From: Cephalotus follicularis
Lineage: Eukaryota; Streptophyta; Magnoliopsida; Oxalidales; Cephalotaceae
Length of the DNA stretch: 64,000 nt
Direction of reading: 5' to 3'
Assembly: GCA_001972305.1 (NCBI GenBank)
Contig: BDDD01000311.1
Location: 186,001-250,000, forward strand
Shown: positions 47,054-60,100 of the stretch, piece after piece
How positions within the stretch are numbered: the stretch's first letter is position 1
How the letters are laid out: each line of letters begins with the position of its first letter
Position numbers and translations under genes: made by a program
The notes under the pieces: generated by a model
Seen by the model: only the letters and a program-made list of their open reading frames with translations
Told to the model about the DNA's origin: nothing
The model's database searches: none

Positions 47054-49446
47054 TGTTGGAATTGGGAAAGCAGCGGAAGAAAAACATTTATGCACATTAG
47101 GGTTTAAGGTGACTAATTTTAAAAGTTTGATTCTGGTGAAGGAACCACCCATAACCAATGTCCACAAATGTCCCAATTGCATCCTAGGATATTTAATTGG
47201 TCAATTAAAAGGAACCATGGCAGGTTCCAAGCATGCATGGGTTCGGGTGGGCTAGGGAACTCTAACCCTAGCAAAATGCCACATACCAAAAATTCATTAG
47301 GGTAGCACACATAACCCTAAATGAATCCCATCATTAACCAAACCCTAAACCTTAACTCTAAGGGTTTCATAACCACAAAACCTGCACAAACACAAACAGC
47401 AAAAACATGCTACGGTTTGGCAAAACCCTAGCCACCAACACACACACCACAAAGAAGGTAAAAAGATGAAGTAAGAAAGTTTCTTACGAAGGGTCTTTAC
47501 TCCTTCAAATGGTGTGTTCCTCCAAGTAGCTTTCCAAGCAAACTTCCTTTACAAAAATTGCTCCCAAGATGGCGGCAAGAAGCTATTATGAAGGTGTTTT
47601 GTGTGATGATCTATCCTAGAGAAAAAACTCAAAGTAGGAAGAGATCAAAATTAAAACTCCACCTAATAAGAGTTATGGAGGGTGAGAAGGAGAGTATTTT
47701 TGCTTCACTCTTCTTGAGCTTTCAAGCTCTTGAACTCCATTAATGGAGACTTCTAGCTTTGGTGAGAAGGAGAAGAGAAAGAGAGAGACGTCCTAAGCAT
47801 GAGAGAGAAGAAGAGAGACTGTCTTGTGTGAATCAAATGTTAATTCACTTAAATGTAAAAAGTGTGGTACCGTGTGCATGCAAAATGAGTTAAACAAAAT
47901 ATGTCATTTCACTTTACTTTCAACCAATGAGAGTAATGCAACACACAGGCACTCTTCACCTCTCATTTGGCCAGCCACGAGGAGAGGATTATGAGCCAAG
48001 TAAATAAATTTAGCTACTAACTAAGTTGACTAGTCAACTAATTCACTTAATCTTAATCCAAACATCCAAGTAACTAACTAGTTACCTTTACACACCCTTT
48101 AAATGGCTCCATTTCGGCTGGCCTCTCTCTCTCCATGAATTACGCAATAATTCATAAATAACAAAAATATCCCTTAGCTCGGAACATTCTATTTACAGTG
48201 CAACTTGAACTCACAACAAAATAAATGTTCTCTGGCCAAGTAACATCTCATAGATGCCATCCTCTCACTAAATGACATGTGTCCTTACACACGTCAACTG
48301 ATTCCAAAACCAGGCGGGACTTGAAAGCCAGGTTGGATTCCGGTACAATGATATATTTCCTAGAACATCCCATGGTTCTGGTACGACCATCTCAATAGTC
48401 TTTTGACCATCTAAATAGCACCGATGTGATATCCAATCACCACCCCGGATCCATGGACCATAGTACCATGTCTATCATACGTTAGCCGGATAACCTGTAC
48501 TTTCCTCAATCATCGGTGTATGTGTCATGTATCCCTCGTCATCCTTGGCTCCGAACCCAGACTAGAGTTTGGATTAATGTCACCCCAGATAAAATCGTGA
48601 TAGTTATAAAATTCATGTTCGCACTGAGACTATCGGCAAACATACCAAGAACCTCTTAGTCCAATCTGCCTACACCTGGCTAGGATTTAAGTCTCAACGA
48701 ACATAAATACTATAGAGCTAGTCACCCCTCAATACGGGTGTGACGATCCCATATTGCGTACTCGCCCATACATCTCAATGTAACTCCCATAAGTCCCAAA
48801 GACAATTCTTTTGCCAACAAGCGGCTAGTGCTGGGGAAGGCGGAAATCAAATCCAAGCGGTTACTACACAACGCATGCCAGCTGCTTAAGTATAAGGATA
48901 AAGCGTAAATCACGCATGATATACTAGTCCTCTACGACTATAGATTACCAAGACTATAGGAATCCTATTGGCACATGTATGAGCATTCCAAATAGGTTTC
49001 CTATGGTGGGTAGGTTCAATGACATGCCTCCATGCATGCACCCCGCATCAGCTTTAGGGTAAACCCAAATGACAATGAGATGATCCATCCTTCCCAACAT
49101 CTGGAGCAAGCATAACACAACAAGTCTTTACGGTTCATCAATTGCCCTAAGATAGTGAACCTATGACTTGGAACATTTTATCAGAAGGGAGTAAGGATCT
49201 CATTCTTATAGACACTCAGACATGAGATCCAACCCTTTATCGATAAGGCGTTATATGTGTATTCAATTAACATGGCGATTAATTGATCCATAAATATGGT
49301 TTGGGATAATACATATAACAAAATTTACATATTTAATAAACTACGCACATAAAACAACAATGGAATTAAGAATATTTAAATAAAGAGTGTTTATATACAA
49401 GCATACAACCACCTCTCGTGGCATGCAGGGACACCCCTATCTAACA
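47054..49446 (-). repeat. 5' LTR of the Angela-like copia (2.39 kb)
   Basis: Starts TGTTGGAATTGGGAAAGCAG and ends CTATCTAACA on the plus strand. Read on the minus strand it ends '...CTTCCGCTGCTTTCCCAA', the usual U5 end style of this lineage, directly before the Met-tRNA primer site. Segments such as 'gtgtgacgatccca' (48729), 'caagcccaaagac'-like and 'ccatataaatatgg'-like blocks recur in order in the solo LTR at 52979, showing that the two are related families. Confidence 0.8.
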
Positions 49447-49794
49447 GACGTCATCCAGGGCAGGGTACCGATCATTACTGGTTGAAATCTCTATTTTTTT
49501 TGAAAAAATTTAAATTGACAATGGGGATTGCCATGGAAATCACTATTGCCTCTAGGCTTGGACTGATTCTATTTATTTGCATAAAATCACCTAAAAAGCC
49601 ACATGAAAAGCAAAGATATCTCAATCGCTGGATTCTATCCAGTTTTCAACCAACAAATGCAACGCGTAATTTTTTTTTAAATTTATCAAAACATCAAATT
49701 TTATACAAAAAATGATCAATTGTACAAAACGTTACAAATTATAATATTGTTCATGAAAAACATACAACCATGTGAGAGAGAGAGGTCTAGAAAG

Positions 49795-49990
49795 TGTCCA
49801 TCCTATCATCATCATCATTGTCGTCGTCGTCATCCTTATCGTGTGATGATTGCCTGCTCGACCAATCAACCGGAGGCATGGTGGGAGTTGGTGCCTGAGG
49901 CATCCCAATGCTTCGTGAATCAAGCATCTACCTCATTTGCCCCTTGAACTAAGTGGTCTGGACGTCCATCACCTCGAGACTCGGACATAG
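49795..49990 (-). pseudogene. CACTA transposase C-terminal remnant
   Basis: Read on the minus strand, a short segment (M-R-Q-M-L-D-S-R, then a Pro/Thr-rich stretch) ends in 'HDKDDDDDNDDDD'. It has the same layout as the tail of the transposase at 778-1619 (MTQMMGSQSRR, Pro-rich, then SDDSDDES). The rest of the gene is absent. This supports the CACTA assignment and its minus-strand direction. Confidence 0.5.
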
Positions 49991-50412
49991 TCCTCCCATA
50001 AACTGGACTTATGCCATTACTCAAAAACCTGCAGTACAACGTACACAACAACATATATACTTTTAACAACACACTCTTGGCTCTATGCCAAGAGGATCAA
50101 GCATATTAAAACAATATATAAGATGACATATAATGATTATAATCAAATTACGGCTTCAATCAAATGCAATTACAATATCGCGTTTATCACAATATCACGT
50201 TTATCACAATATCGCCAAATTTCAACATAAATATATCCAAACTGAAAATAAATATTATACAAAAATAACTATAAACTGAATACATATATATAATACAAAA
50301 ATAAATAAATAAATAAATAAATAATATATATAACCGAAGGGGGAAGAAATCGACACAGGCAACAGTGGACGGACAAGCGGCCGCAACGGTGGATCGACCG
50401 ACACGTGCAGAG

Positions 50413-50414
<2 letters not shown>

Positions 50415-50460
<46 letters not shown>
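50415..50460. repeat. GA microsatellite, (GA)23
   Basis: Uninterrupted GA dinucleotide run of 46 bp inside the CACTA remnant. A run of AAAT/AAAT-like tetranucleotides lies about 100 bp to its left (about 50299-50324). Confidence 0.95.
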
Positions 50461-50463
<3 letters not shown>

Positions 50464-50802
50464 TGGTGTTAAACCGTTGGATCAATAGCGATTTCAGTAA
50501 TGATCAACAGTGATTGCTCAAGCAACCGCTATTAATCCTAGGTTTTTGTACATTATAGAGATTATATCTGGATTTAGTAGTGATTGTTTAGCAATCGCTA
50601 CTTCCTAAATAACATCGGCGATTGCATTGCAATCTCTATAAGACAATCGCTATTGTCACTTGACAATTTTTAAAATTTTTCAACGTCCAGTAGCGATTGC
50701 CCTAGCAATTGCAATTGATGGTAATAGGAATTGATAAAGGGCAATCGCCATTGATGCCATACCTATTGCTAACATTTCTTGTAGTGTACAGGGACTTCGA
50801 GC

Positions 50803-52400
50803 TTGCCTCTAGATCACTCTGTGGAACCATCTGACTCGATTAATCCTTCTCTGGATCCTGCAGACCCATTGCCTGTCACACCTTATGTTGCTCGTCCACT
50901 TTGTTGCTCCACTCGGGTAAGCAAACCAAACACCATACTTAGTGATTTTCATTGTTATCATGCCTTAGATACCATTCATGAGCCTCGAACTTTTCGCTAA
51001 GCTTGCTCTAACCCCCATTGGAAACAAGCAATGGAAGAAGAACTACAAGCTTTACACAAAAATCACACATTGGATCTGGTGACTTGCCTCTTGGGAATAC
51101 TGTCTTTGATTGCAAATGGATCTATAAGATCAAGACTCGGTCTGATGGTTTTGTGGATTGTTACAAAGCACGTCTTGTGGCCCTAGGATTCGCTCAGGAG
51201 TATGAGATTTATTACAAGGAGACTTTTGCCCCAGTTGCACGTCTTACTTCACTCCGTTCCTTACTTTTCGTTGCTGCTTCTCGCAGATGGCAGTCCTTTC
51301 AAATGGATGTGAATAATGCTTTCTTGAATGATGATTTAGCGGAGGAAGTTTATATGCATCCTCCTCCTGGATTTGATCATTCTCCCACTCATGTTTGTCG
51401 TCTTTGACGTGCACTTTATGCTCTTAAACATACGCCTCGTGCTTGGTTTGACAAGTTTAGTTCTACCTTTGCTACTCTTGGATTCAAATCCAGCACCTAT
51501 GATTCTGCTTCATTTACTCGATCTACATCGACTGGCTCTATACTTTTATTATTATATGTCGATGATATGATTATTATTGGTGATGATTTCGAGGGTATAT
51601 AGGATCTCAATGTTTTTCTTTATTGACAGTTTGAGGTGAAAGATTTGGGTACTATTAGTTACTTTTTGGGCTTTGAGGTTACTTCTAATTCTATAGGATA
51701 TCAATTGTTCTAATTCCATAGGATATCAATTGTCCTAAGCCAAATATGTATCTGACATTTTGGTTCGTGCCGGTTTGACTGACACTAAAACTACCACCTC
51801 TCCACTTGAGCAGAATGTCAAGTTATGACCTACTGATGGGACTACTCTTCCTGATGCTACACTTTATCAACAGTTGGTGGGTTGTCTGATATATCTGAAA
51901 GTTACGCATCCTGATATTGCCTATGTTGTTTACTTAGTTAGTCAGCTTATGTCTGCCCATTGGGCTACACATTTCTCAACAGTTCTTTGTATTTTAAGGT
52001 TTATCAAGGGAACTATATTTCATGGTCTTCACTTTCCTTATGAGTCCTCCCTTGAACTTTATGCCTTTTGTGATACTGATTGGGCGGGTGATCCTACTGA
52101 CCGTCATTTGACTATTGGTTATTGGTTCTTCCTTGGCATTTCTTTGATCTCTTAGCGTAGTAAGAAGCAAATTGTTGTTTCTTGTTCTAGTACCGAGGTG
52201 GAGTATTGAGCTCTTGCTGATGCAACTTCTGAGCTCCTCCGGATCAGTTGGTTTTTACAAGATATGAGTCTCTCATTCCACTAGCACCCCTATTTATTAT
52301 AACAATCACAATGTGATCAGATTTCTCATAAAGATGTGTTCCATGAGAGGGCGAAACACATTGAGATTGATTGTCATTTGGTTCGTCATCATCTACAACA
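50803..52400 (+). pseudogene. Copia reverse transcriptase and RNase H remnant
   Basis: Linker at 50803-51000, then reverse transcriptase from about 51015 ('DCKWIYKIKTRSDG', 'YKARLVALGFAQ', 'SFQMDVNNAFLNDDL'), a catalytic YVDD box at about 51556-51567, and RNase H at 51874-52300 ('GCLIYL', 'FCDTDWAGDPTDRHLTIGY', 'SKKQIVVSCSSTEVEY'). In-frame stops at about 50998, 51405, 51600, 51740, 52154 and 52207, plus frame changes, make it non-functional. YVDD itself is intact. Confidence 0.85.
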
Positions 52401-52543
52401 TGGTATTCTTTGACTAGTTTCCATTGCTTTCGTTGACCAGACTGCAGATATCTTCACCAAAACGCATTCGCTTGGATAATTCGGTTCTTTAGTTTCCAAA
52501 CTCAACTTGGGTTCTCCACTCTCAACTTGAGTTTGAGGGGGGA

Positions 52544-52750
52544 TGTTAGTATATACAACTAGTTATGTTAGTGTACTGTTGGTTATGTTAGTGTATATAC
52601 AGTTGTCAAACAGTTGTTATGTGCTAGTATTACTGTTACATATCTTTGTATTTGTTACACCAAGTTCTGTATTGTCCTATAAATAGAAATTTCTTGTACT
52701 CATTATAACACACATAAATATAGTAAAATATTTCTCCAAGTTCTTTACTT
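52544..52750 (+). repeat. 3' LTR of the Ale-like copia
   Basis: Short LTR starting TGTTAGTATATACAACTAG, with a TATA box CCTATAAATAG (about 52676-52686) and a pyrimidine-rich end. The exact 3' boundary was not resolved because no 5' copy is available for comparison. Confidence 0.65.
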
Positions 52751-55400
52751 TTTAACTATTTAGATACTGTCATCGACTGGATATCGGATATGCAAGGCAT
52801 TCGTTTAAGGCATTTACCAAGCTTTGTTACAAATACAGACCAAGATGACATTATAATGAATTTTATCAAAGGAGAGGTAGGTAATATTCCTAAAGCCTCA
52901 AAAAGAGTGAAGGAAATGGCATTCCCATGGTTGGAAATGGACATAAACCTAGGCATTCCACTATGGAACATGCAATTATGTTAGGAGGAGTAATTTTAAA
53001 AATTAAGCCAAGCGGAAGCAACCCCTTAACACCTAGGCTAGTCTAATACTAAATAAGAGAAAGTGAACATTAACTTTGTCCAAATCCAACTCACTAACAA
53101 CCAAGAATCACCACACCAAGTCATAATCAAATGACCACATAAGCATGCATATGTGATAAACAAAAACCAATATCACAAAGAGAGCAAGTTAGAAGTTATA
53201 CCAAGGGTGAAGGCTCCCTCATTTTGTCCGTACAAGCTTAGAAAGCTCCCTTGAATTCAAACCCTAGGTTCTAATACATCAAACCAACTAACTCAAGCTT
53301 TAATTCATGCCATGTAAGACATCCCAAGATAATAATTATCTCAAAGGAAGTCTAATTGCATGAAGAGCTCAAAACCTAACAAATATTCCAAATAAGGAAA
53401 ATAAAAATTGACAAGAGATGTCAAAATTGATCGACCCTAAGTAACTACTAGGTCTTGGTGAAGTGAAAACAAGAAGGATAAGAAGAGGAGATAAAACTCC
53501 AAGCTTGATTTTGGGATGAAATAAGCAAACCGTAGGAGAGCTCTTTTTCTCCTTTTCCCTTCTCTATAATTTCACCCTCCACATGACAAAATGAGAGAGT
53601 TCACTTAATGTTAAAAGGCCAAGTCTCCTTTATATAGTTGGGTGAGAGTAAGTGAGATTTGGACAAGTGTAAACCATCCAATGAACATAACTCACTCACA
53701 AACTAACTTATATATATTTAATGCATATTGTTACTACTTTGCCACTAAGACATAAATGTTTAACGTTTATGAGATACTATTCTCGGATAGGGATCCAAAA
53801 TTCCCGGTTATTATCGTAGTGTCGATAAGTTACCGAAACACTTCCAGGGCTTGGTATAGCCATCTTAAATAGTCCTAGAACTATTTTAACGGTTCCAGAC
53901 TAATATCCAATATTTTACAGGTGAGAAATTAATCTAATTAATTCTTCATTGATTATCACACATTTCCGTAACACGTGACTTTGTCCTGTCGTTAGTTACC
54001 GTGTACTATCATCGCTTGTCATACTTGGCCTCGACTAAGCTCTGGGGTATGGATGCGTGTCAACCCTAGTTTTACCTCAATAACTAAATTTATGATCATT
54101 ACTATGACTTACGGTAGACCTTCCTGGAAATCCAATTTCCAGTATATCTTAACCTTGGCCAAAGATTTAAACAATCCATAGTATAATTAGACCAAGTTGA
54201 GCCGATCACCTTCACTCAGATGTGACGATCCCGTTTTACGCCTTCTCTTATATTCATACAGATTCCATCAAGCCCAAAGACCACCTGTTTGTTAGCCCCG
54301 TGAGAGAACTGAGTAGGGTGAATATCAAAGCAAGACGGTCTCTATATAATATGGAGCATTCGCTCAGGTTTAAGGATCGGATAAATCCTCCATGGACTTG
54401 TTAGGTGTTTAACACCTATAGACTACCGCAACAGACAGGAATCATTATTGACACAAGAATAGCGACTATCCAAATAGTATTCCTTTACTTGGTCCTATCC
54501 AGTGTACCTGCTCCAAGTGCGCACCTCGCACTTGTCCTACTGTCCCCCACAGATGGTAGTGAGATTCTCCATTCTCTAACTCACGAGAGCAAGCATAGTA
54601 TGCGCAAGTCTATCCGGTTTACTAATGCCCTCATAGGGAACATACGACTTGGGATAGTTTAGACATATGGTATAAGGGAGTCAGTCTCACAGCCCAGGCC
54701 AAACATCCAATCTCATATGACAGGGCCTCATATGTGAAAGTAATTAATATTAAAATACTTCAATTATGAGATTAATCATATACGATGAATGCCACAAGGA
54801 ATTAATAAACTGCACATGTCATATAAATATGGATATGATAGTTTACAAAAGAGATTGCGTGAGTACAAAAAAACCATCAAATGGCTTGACAAGGCACTTA
54901 CTCTAACAAAGAGCAACCGTGGCATCTTGAATGGCTTGATTCTAAAGAACCTAACACTGTTGGTTACGTGAATTTTGAAAGTCTCGCAGACATTACATCC
55001 CAACAACTTGTTGAATTTTCTTGGGGGCTTGCAAATGGCAAGCACACTTTTTTATGGGTAATTAGATCTGATCTTGTCATTGGTGAGTTCACAATTCTTC
55101 CTCCTGAGTTCCTCAGTGAGAACAAAGAAAGAGGCCTAACAGCAAGTTGGTGCCCTCAGGAGAAAGTACTCAGCCACCCAACAATTGGTGGATTTTTGAC
55201 GCACGTGGTTTGAATTCTACAATGGAAACTTTGTCTAGTGGTGCACCCATGATATGTTGGACTTTTTTCACGGACAGACAAACTGTTGGTTTTGTTGCAC
55301 CAAGTTCAGGACAAGGATGGAAATTAGCAGTGATGACCTGATGAAATTCAGTGCGTTGTGAGAGAGTTGATGGAGGTAGAAAAAGTGAAAGAAATGAGGA
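52740..55400 (+). pseudogene. UGT85-type UDP-glycosyltransferase, split and frameshifted
   Basis: Two pieces of one gene. Piece 1 (about 52740-52915) encodes 'YLDTVIDWISDMQGIRLRHL' and 'DDIIMNFIKGEV', a block diagnostic of UGT85A enzymes. Piece 2 (54895-55400) encodes 'WLDSKEPNTVGYVNF', 'QQLVEFSWGLANG', the start of the PSPG sugar-donor box (WCPQEKVLSHPTIGGFLTH) and the closing helix ('VVRELMEVEKVKEM'). Between them lies a solo LTR (52979 to about 54766), and some 60 residues expected there are missing or unrecognisable. One-base frameshifts occur near 55205 and 55285, and a stop lies near 55405. The N-terminal acceptor-binding half is not in the window. Live UGT85 enzymes transfer glucose to small acceptors such as cyanohydrins and terpenoids; this copy is dead. 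Confidence 0.8.
52979..54766 (-). mobile_element. Solo LTR, Angela-like family, inside the UGT pseudogene
   Basis: Starts TGTTAGGAGGAG; on the minus strand it ends with a 'GCTTCCGCTTGG' U5-style sequence like the LTR at 47054. No primer site follows on the left. Blocks shared in order with 47054-49446 include 'gtgacgatccc' (54223), 'cattcatacagattccatcaagcccaaagac'-like text and the TA-rich end. The octamer CAATTATG occurs at 52973-52980 and 54761-54768, consistent with a target duplication, though TG...CA ends and a 5-bp duplication cannot both be satisfied exactly, so the right end may be off by a base or more. Confidence 0.65.
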
Positions 55401-55405
55401 AGAAA

Positions 55406-56465
55406 TGAGTTGATGTTAAACCATTACAAGTTCTAATGGTTCATCAAACTTGAATTTGGACAAAATGACCAATAAGGTGCTTCTCTCTCGATACGATCAA
55501 ATCTATAAATGGTTTTGTCTTAAAATTGATGGATATTTAAAAAAAAAAACATAAATCTGCTGGAAATGATTCAAGGAAGTTTCATGCATCCTTATAGACA
55601 ATGTGTTGTTTGAACATACACCATGCAAATTTAAGGGAACTTTAGATTTGATATTCTATCATGTATTTTATTTATCCATGGTTATTGTGTAGATCATGCA
55701 AATGTCTTAAAAAGTTTTTTCTTTTCATGCCCATGTATCCATGGTTATTCTTTCCAAAATTAGTCTTTGGTACTTTCTCATGCACGAAACTTTTTTTTTC
55801 TTTTTCATATTTGTTGGCCCAGGGAAACAAGGAATAGTCCCATGCATGCTCAACCTTTCAGATTGCTAATGGAAAATGTCATCCCTCTTCAAAAAATTAA
55901 GATCTTATGCAATTTATTGTAGAATTAAGAATTGCATTAATTAATATCTTGATTGGGTGTTCTTATCATTTTTGCACCTAAATTTGTTTTGTTTTTTCCT
56001 TACAGAAGTTAGTCAATTACGGGGTTTTGAACAAAATTATGTTTGTTTCATGGGCCTTTCACAAAAAAAAAAATAAAAATAAATTTGGGCTTCTCACATA
56101 AATTAACTTTATTTGGTAAGGGCAAGTATCCAATTTTAGACATGCAACCATATGAGTATGCAATCCCGAAAAGGTGACGAAAACAATGGATTAAATTAGG
56201 TTTTAGAGTTTCAAATTTGTGAAGTTCCCAATGGAAGCAAACTTTTGTTTATGAAAATTTCATAATTCTTTCGTTAAAGAGAAGCCATTGGGGACATATC
56301 CTAGGTTGATGGTTGGGATTGTAATATGCCTCCGTATAGACCAATGTTTTATTCTCTTATTTTTTATTAGTGATAATTAAACTTGATTTAATACATATGT
56401 TTATATGAGATCCTTATGAGTGAGGTTACTCCAGTCATGGTTGAGTCGTGATGTAGGTTCATTTC
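55406..56465. other. Intergenic DNA between the UGT pseudogene and copia B
   Basis: No gene recognised. AT-rich, with several A- and T-tracts. ATTTC at 56461-56465 should be the left target-site copy of copia B. Confidence 0.5.
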
Positions 56466-57111
56466 TGTTGTAAAACTAGTCTCGAAAACTCTAACAACCT
56501 AACAACAAAGTTTAATCAAGCAAACACACACAATACAATAAAGATAAATCGACATAAGAATTACGTGGTTCGATCAATGTGATCTACGTCCATAGGCAGA
56601 GGTGATATGGTTCTTTAACTATGTAAATATGAGATTACAATGAGTTTCTCACAATCTCTTAACCCTTGTTACACCCAGAAAGACCCACTCTCTAGTGCAA
56701 AATTGGCTGACGGCTGATACCTCCCCTGTTGCACTCTTAACTTTTGACCTAAGGAATCTTTCCTATTTATACAAGTCGCTGGGTAGTCGACTGGACATAA
56801 AATCCAGTCGACTGTCTCCACAAAGCAGTCGACTGTCTCCCGAGGCAGCTGACTATTTTTGTTAAACGAATTTTTCAAGTCGCGCCAACAGTCGACTATC
56901 ATCAGACACCAGCTGACTGTCCTGTTAATCCAGTCGGCTGTCCAACCTTGACAGCCGACTGGATTCTCCAGTTTAATAACAGCTCCAGACTCTGCATTCC
57001 AGTTGGCTGCCCATCCTTGGCAGCTGGCTGCTCATCCAATCCAGTCGACTGTCCAACCTTGACAGCCGACTGGATTCTGCAGAAATGCAGATATTTTAGC
57101 CAAACTCAACG
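56466..57111 (-). repeat. Left LTR of copia B (3' LTR)
   Basis: 646 bp, homologous to the copia A LTRs, with the same minus-strand TATA box ('tatttatacaag' on the plus strand near 56765) and repeated CAGTCGACTG/CAGCCGACTG boxes, several with substitutions ('cagctgactg'). Confidence 0.9.
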
Positions 57112-57190
57112 AATCTCCACCTTGGATCAAATTTTCTCCAACATTCACATCAGTTACTTCACATCCTTCACCTCTGCCATCCCCAATAGC

Positions 57191-60100
57191 TTATTTACAA
57201 TATCTAATTAAGTCCAAGCAAAGCTTGAACTTAACTCCAGGAACAGGTTTAGTCAACATATCTGCTGGATTCAAGGTGGTGGCTATTTTCTGAACCACAA
57301 TTTCACCTCCTTCGATAACATCCCGCATGAAGTGATATCTGACACTGATGTGCTTGGTTCTCTCATGAAACATCTGATTCTTACTCAAATGAATGACACT
57401 CTGGCTATCACAATACACCGTCAAAACCTACTATCTTAAACCAATACTACCAACCAAACCACGCAACCAGATAGCTTCTTTCACTGCCTCAGTCAATGCC
57501 ATGTATTCCGCATCCGTCGTCGACAAGGCCACTGTTGGTTGCAAAGTTGCCTTCCAACTAACCGCACAGCCTGACAAAGTAAAAACATATCCCATTAGGG
57601 ATCTCCGCTTATCCATGTCACCCGCATAATCAGAATCCGAATAGCCCACAACATCCATGCTAGCAACTCCACTGCTGCCATAGACTAACCCGACATCTGT
57701 AGAACCTCTCAAGTATCTCATTGCCCATTTCACAGCATCCCAATGAGCTTCACCTGGATTAACCATATATCTGCTAACCACACTCACAACATGTGAAATA
57801 TCTAGCCTAGTGCATACCATAGCATACATCAGACTACCAACCGACTGGTATATGGAACACGAGACATGTGCTCCATCTCAACTTCAGTCTTCGGCGACAG
57901 TGAATATGAAAACTTGAAATGCCCAGCCAATGGAGTACTTACTGGTTTAGACTTTTCCATCCCAAACCTCTCAAGCACTTTCTCGATATACTTTTCTTGA
58001 GATACATATAACCGTCTAGCTTGACGATCCATTTGAATTTCCATCCCCAATATCTTCTTGGCTGCACCCACATCCTTCATTTTAAATTCACTACTTAACT
58101 GAGCCTACAATGTGTTGATCTCGAATTTATCCTTCGACGCAATATACATGTCATCAACATATAACAACAGATACACAAAAGAACCATCCGAGAGTTTCTT
58201 TAAGTACACACAGCTATCATATTCACATCAACAATAACTGTTCTCGATCATAAAAGTATCAAACCTTTTATACCACTGTCTAGGAGATTGCTTCAATCCA
58301 TACAAGGATTTCTTCAGTAGGCACACATGATCTTCTTTCCTCAAAAAATGATAACCCTCTGGCTGAGACATGTAAATCTGTTCATCTAACTCACCATGTA
58401 AGAACACTGTCTTGACATCCAATTGCTCAAGCTCCAAGTCTTGACAAGCAACCATAGCGAGTAACACGCGTTACGAGCTATGCTTCACAACTGGAGAAAA
58501 TACTTCATGAAAGTCCACTCCCTCATTCTGAGTAAAACCCTTAGCTACTAACCGTGCCTTGAACCTCTTTGCCTCAACCCCCGGTATACCTTCCTTTTTC
58601 TTGAAGATCCACTTACAACCTACAACCCGTTTCCCCTTTGGCAGCTGTACTAACTCCCAAGTCTTGTTCTTTTCAAGAGATTGAATTTCTTCATTCATAG
58701 CAGTTATCCACTCCGCTGATTCTTTACTTTTCACTGCTTCCTTATAAGTGGACGGTTCCTCTCCTTCAACACTTTCAGCGACTGACAAAGCAAAGGCTAC
58801 CGTGTCCGCATGACTGTATCTCAGTGGTGGTCTAATCTGCCTCCTCTCTCCGCCTCTAGCAATATTGTACTGTTGCTCCTGAATTGCTCCATCTTCATCC
58901 TGATCTTGCAACTCGATTTAAGTTGACTGACTGGAAGAAGCTTCATCTTCCATTCTCGGAGCTTCTAGACTAAGCTTCACCTGTTTCTCTACACCAAGGT
59001 CTTTCTCACAATTCTCAACAGACTTCTCCTTCTGGTTGACCATAGCATACTCATCAAATGTCACATCTCTGCTAATAAGAAATTTTGGCGACTTGGGATC
59101 TTCAATGCACCACAACCGATACCCTTTCACCCCATCTGCATACTCTAGAAATATGCACTTCTTTGCACTTGGCTCAAGTTTATTATCATTCACGTGAGTA
59201 TAAGTAGGACAACAAAATATTTTCAAACCAGAATAATCACTCGCAGTACCTTACCATACCTCCTGTGGAGTCTGTAACTCAATGGCTGTTGATGGATACC
59301 TATTAACCAGGTAAGCTGCTGTATGAACTGCCTTAACCCAATACTTCTTCGAGAGACTAGCATTAGAAAGCATGCAGTGAGCTCTTTCTAATAACGTTCT
59401 ATTCATCCGTTCTGTAACTCCATTCTATTGTGGTGTTTTTCGTATAGTGTGGTGTCTCACTATACCTTCATCCTTGCAGAAACTTGATAAATTCCCCTGA
59501 GTAGTACTCCAAACCATTGTCAGTCCGTAGAGTCTTGACCACTCTTCCTGTTTTCTTCTCTACCATGGTTTTCCACTGCTTGAACTTGACAAACGCCTCA
59601 TCCTTACTCTTCAGAAAATATATCCAGACCTTTCTAGAGTATTCATTAATCAAGGTCATCAAATACTGGCTTCCTCCAAGTGACACCTGTGAAGTGAGAC
59701 CCCAAAGATCAGAATGAATATAATCTAAAATACCCTTGGTCTTGTGAATGGCTGTACTGAATTTCACCACACTATTTTCCATACACACAATGCTCACAGA
59801 AATCCAGTTTCCCCGACTTCACTCTACCTAGCAAACCCTTCTTGGACAAAATTTACAACCTTCTCTCACTCATATGCCTTAGACTCATATGCCAAAGCCG
59901 AGTAGTATCGGCATCTTTATCCCCTGATGAAGAAGCAACTGTTGCAGTACCCAATACGGTATTCCCCTGCAGCTGATATAAGCCATCGATCTTCTTTCCC
60001 TTCATAATTACCAGTGCACCCCTAAGTACTTTGATTATCCCAATCTCCCCGCTGAACTTGCAACCATGAGAATCTAGAACCCCCAAGGAAATCGGGTTTT

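Larger units (their letters stand above)
42138..49446 (-). mobile_element. Truncated Ty1/copia element (Tork/Angela-like), one long LTR
   Basis: Minus-strand element with the 5' LTR (47054-49446) on the right, a Met-tRNA primer site next to it, a 2.1-kb leader, gag, protease and integrase, and the first part of the reverse transcriptase. It breaks off at about 42138 just after 'QMDIKT', so the rest of the reverse transcriptase, the RNase H and the 3' LTR are missing. A MULE-type MITE (46136-46506) is inserted in the leader. Confidence 0.85.
49473..50786 (-). mobile_element. CACTA transposon remnant 2, CACTACAAGAAAT terminus
   Basis: The right end at 50774-50786 is the inverse of CACTACAAGAAAT, a classic CACTA terminus. 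Inside it, about 300 bp contain repeated 'gcaatcgctattg'/'tagcgattgc' subterminal motifs in both orientations. The left end may be the degenerate CATTACTGGTTGAAAT at 49473, followed by 'ggggattgccatgg' and 'aatcactattgcc', which fit the same motif. Flanking triplets differ (GAT versus TAC), so the left boundary is uncertain. A transposase C-terminal remnant lies on the minus strand at 49795-49990. Confidence 0.7.
50790..52755 (+). mobile_element. 3' half of a Ty1/copia element (Ale/Retrofit-like)
   Basis: Plus-strand copia sequence starting in the linker before the reverse transcriptase and running to a 3' LTR. A polypurine tract GAGGGGGGA (52535-52543) directly precedes the LTR start TGTTAGTATATACAAC (52544). 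The 5' LTR, gag, protease and integrase are absent. The left break coincides with the CACTA end at 50786. The right end of the LTR lies between about 52735 and 52755 and runs straight into UGT85-coding sequence. Confidence 0.85.
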
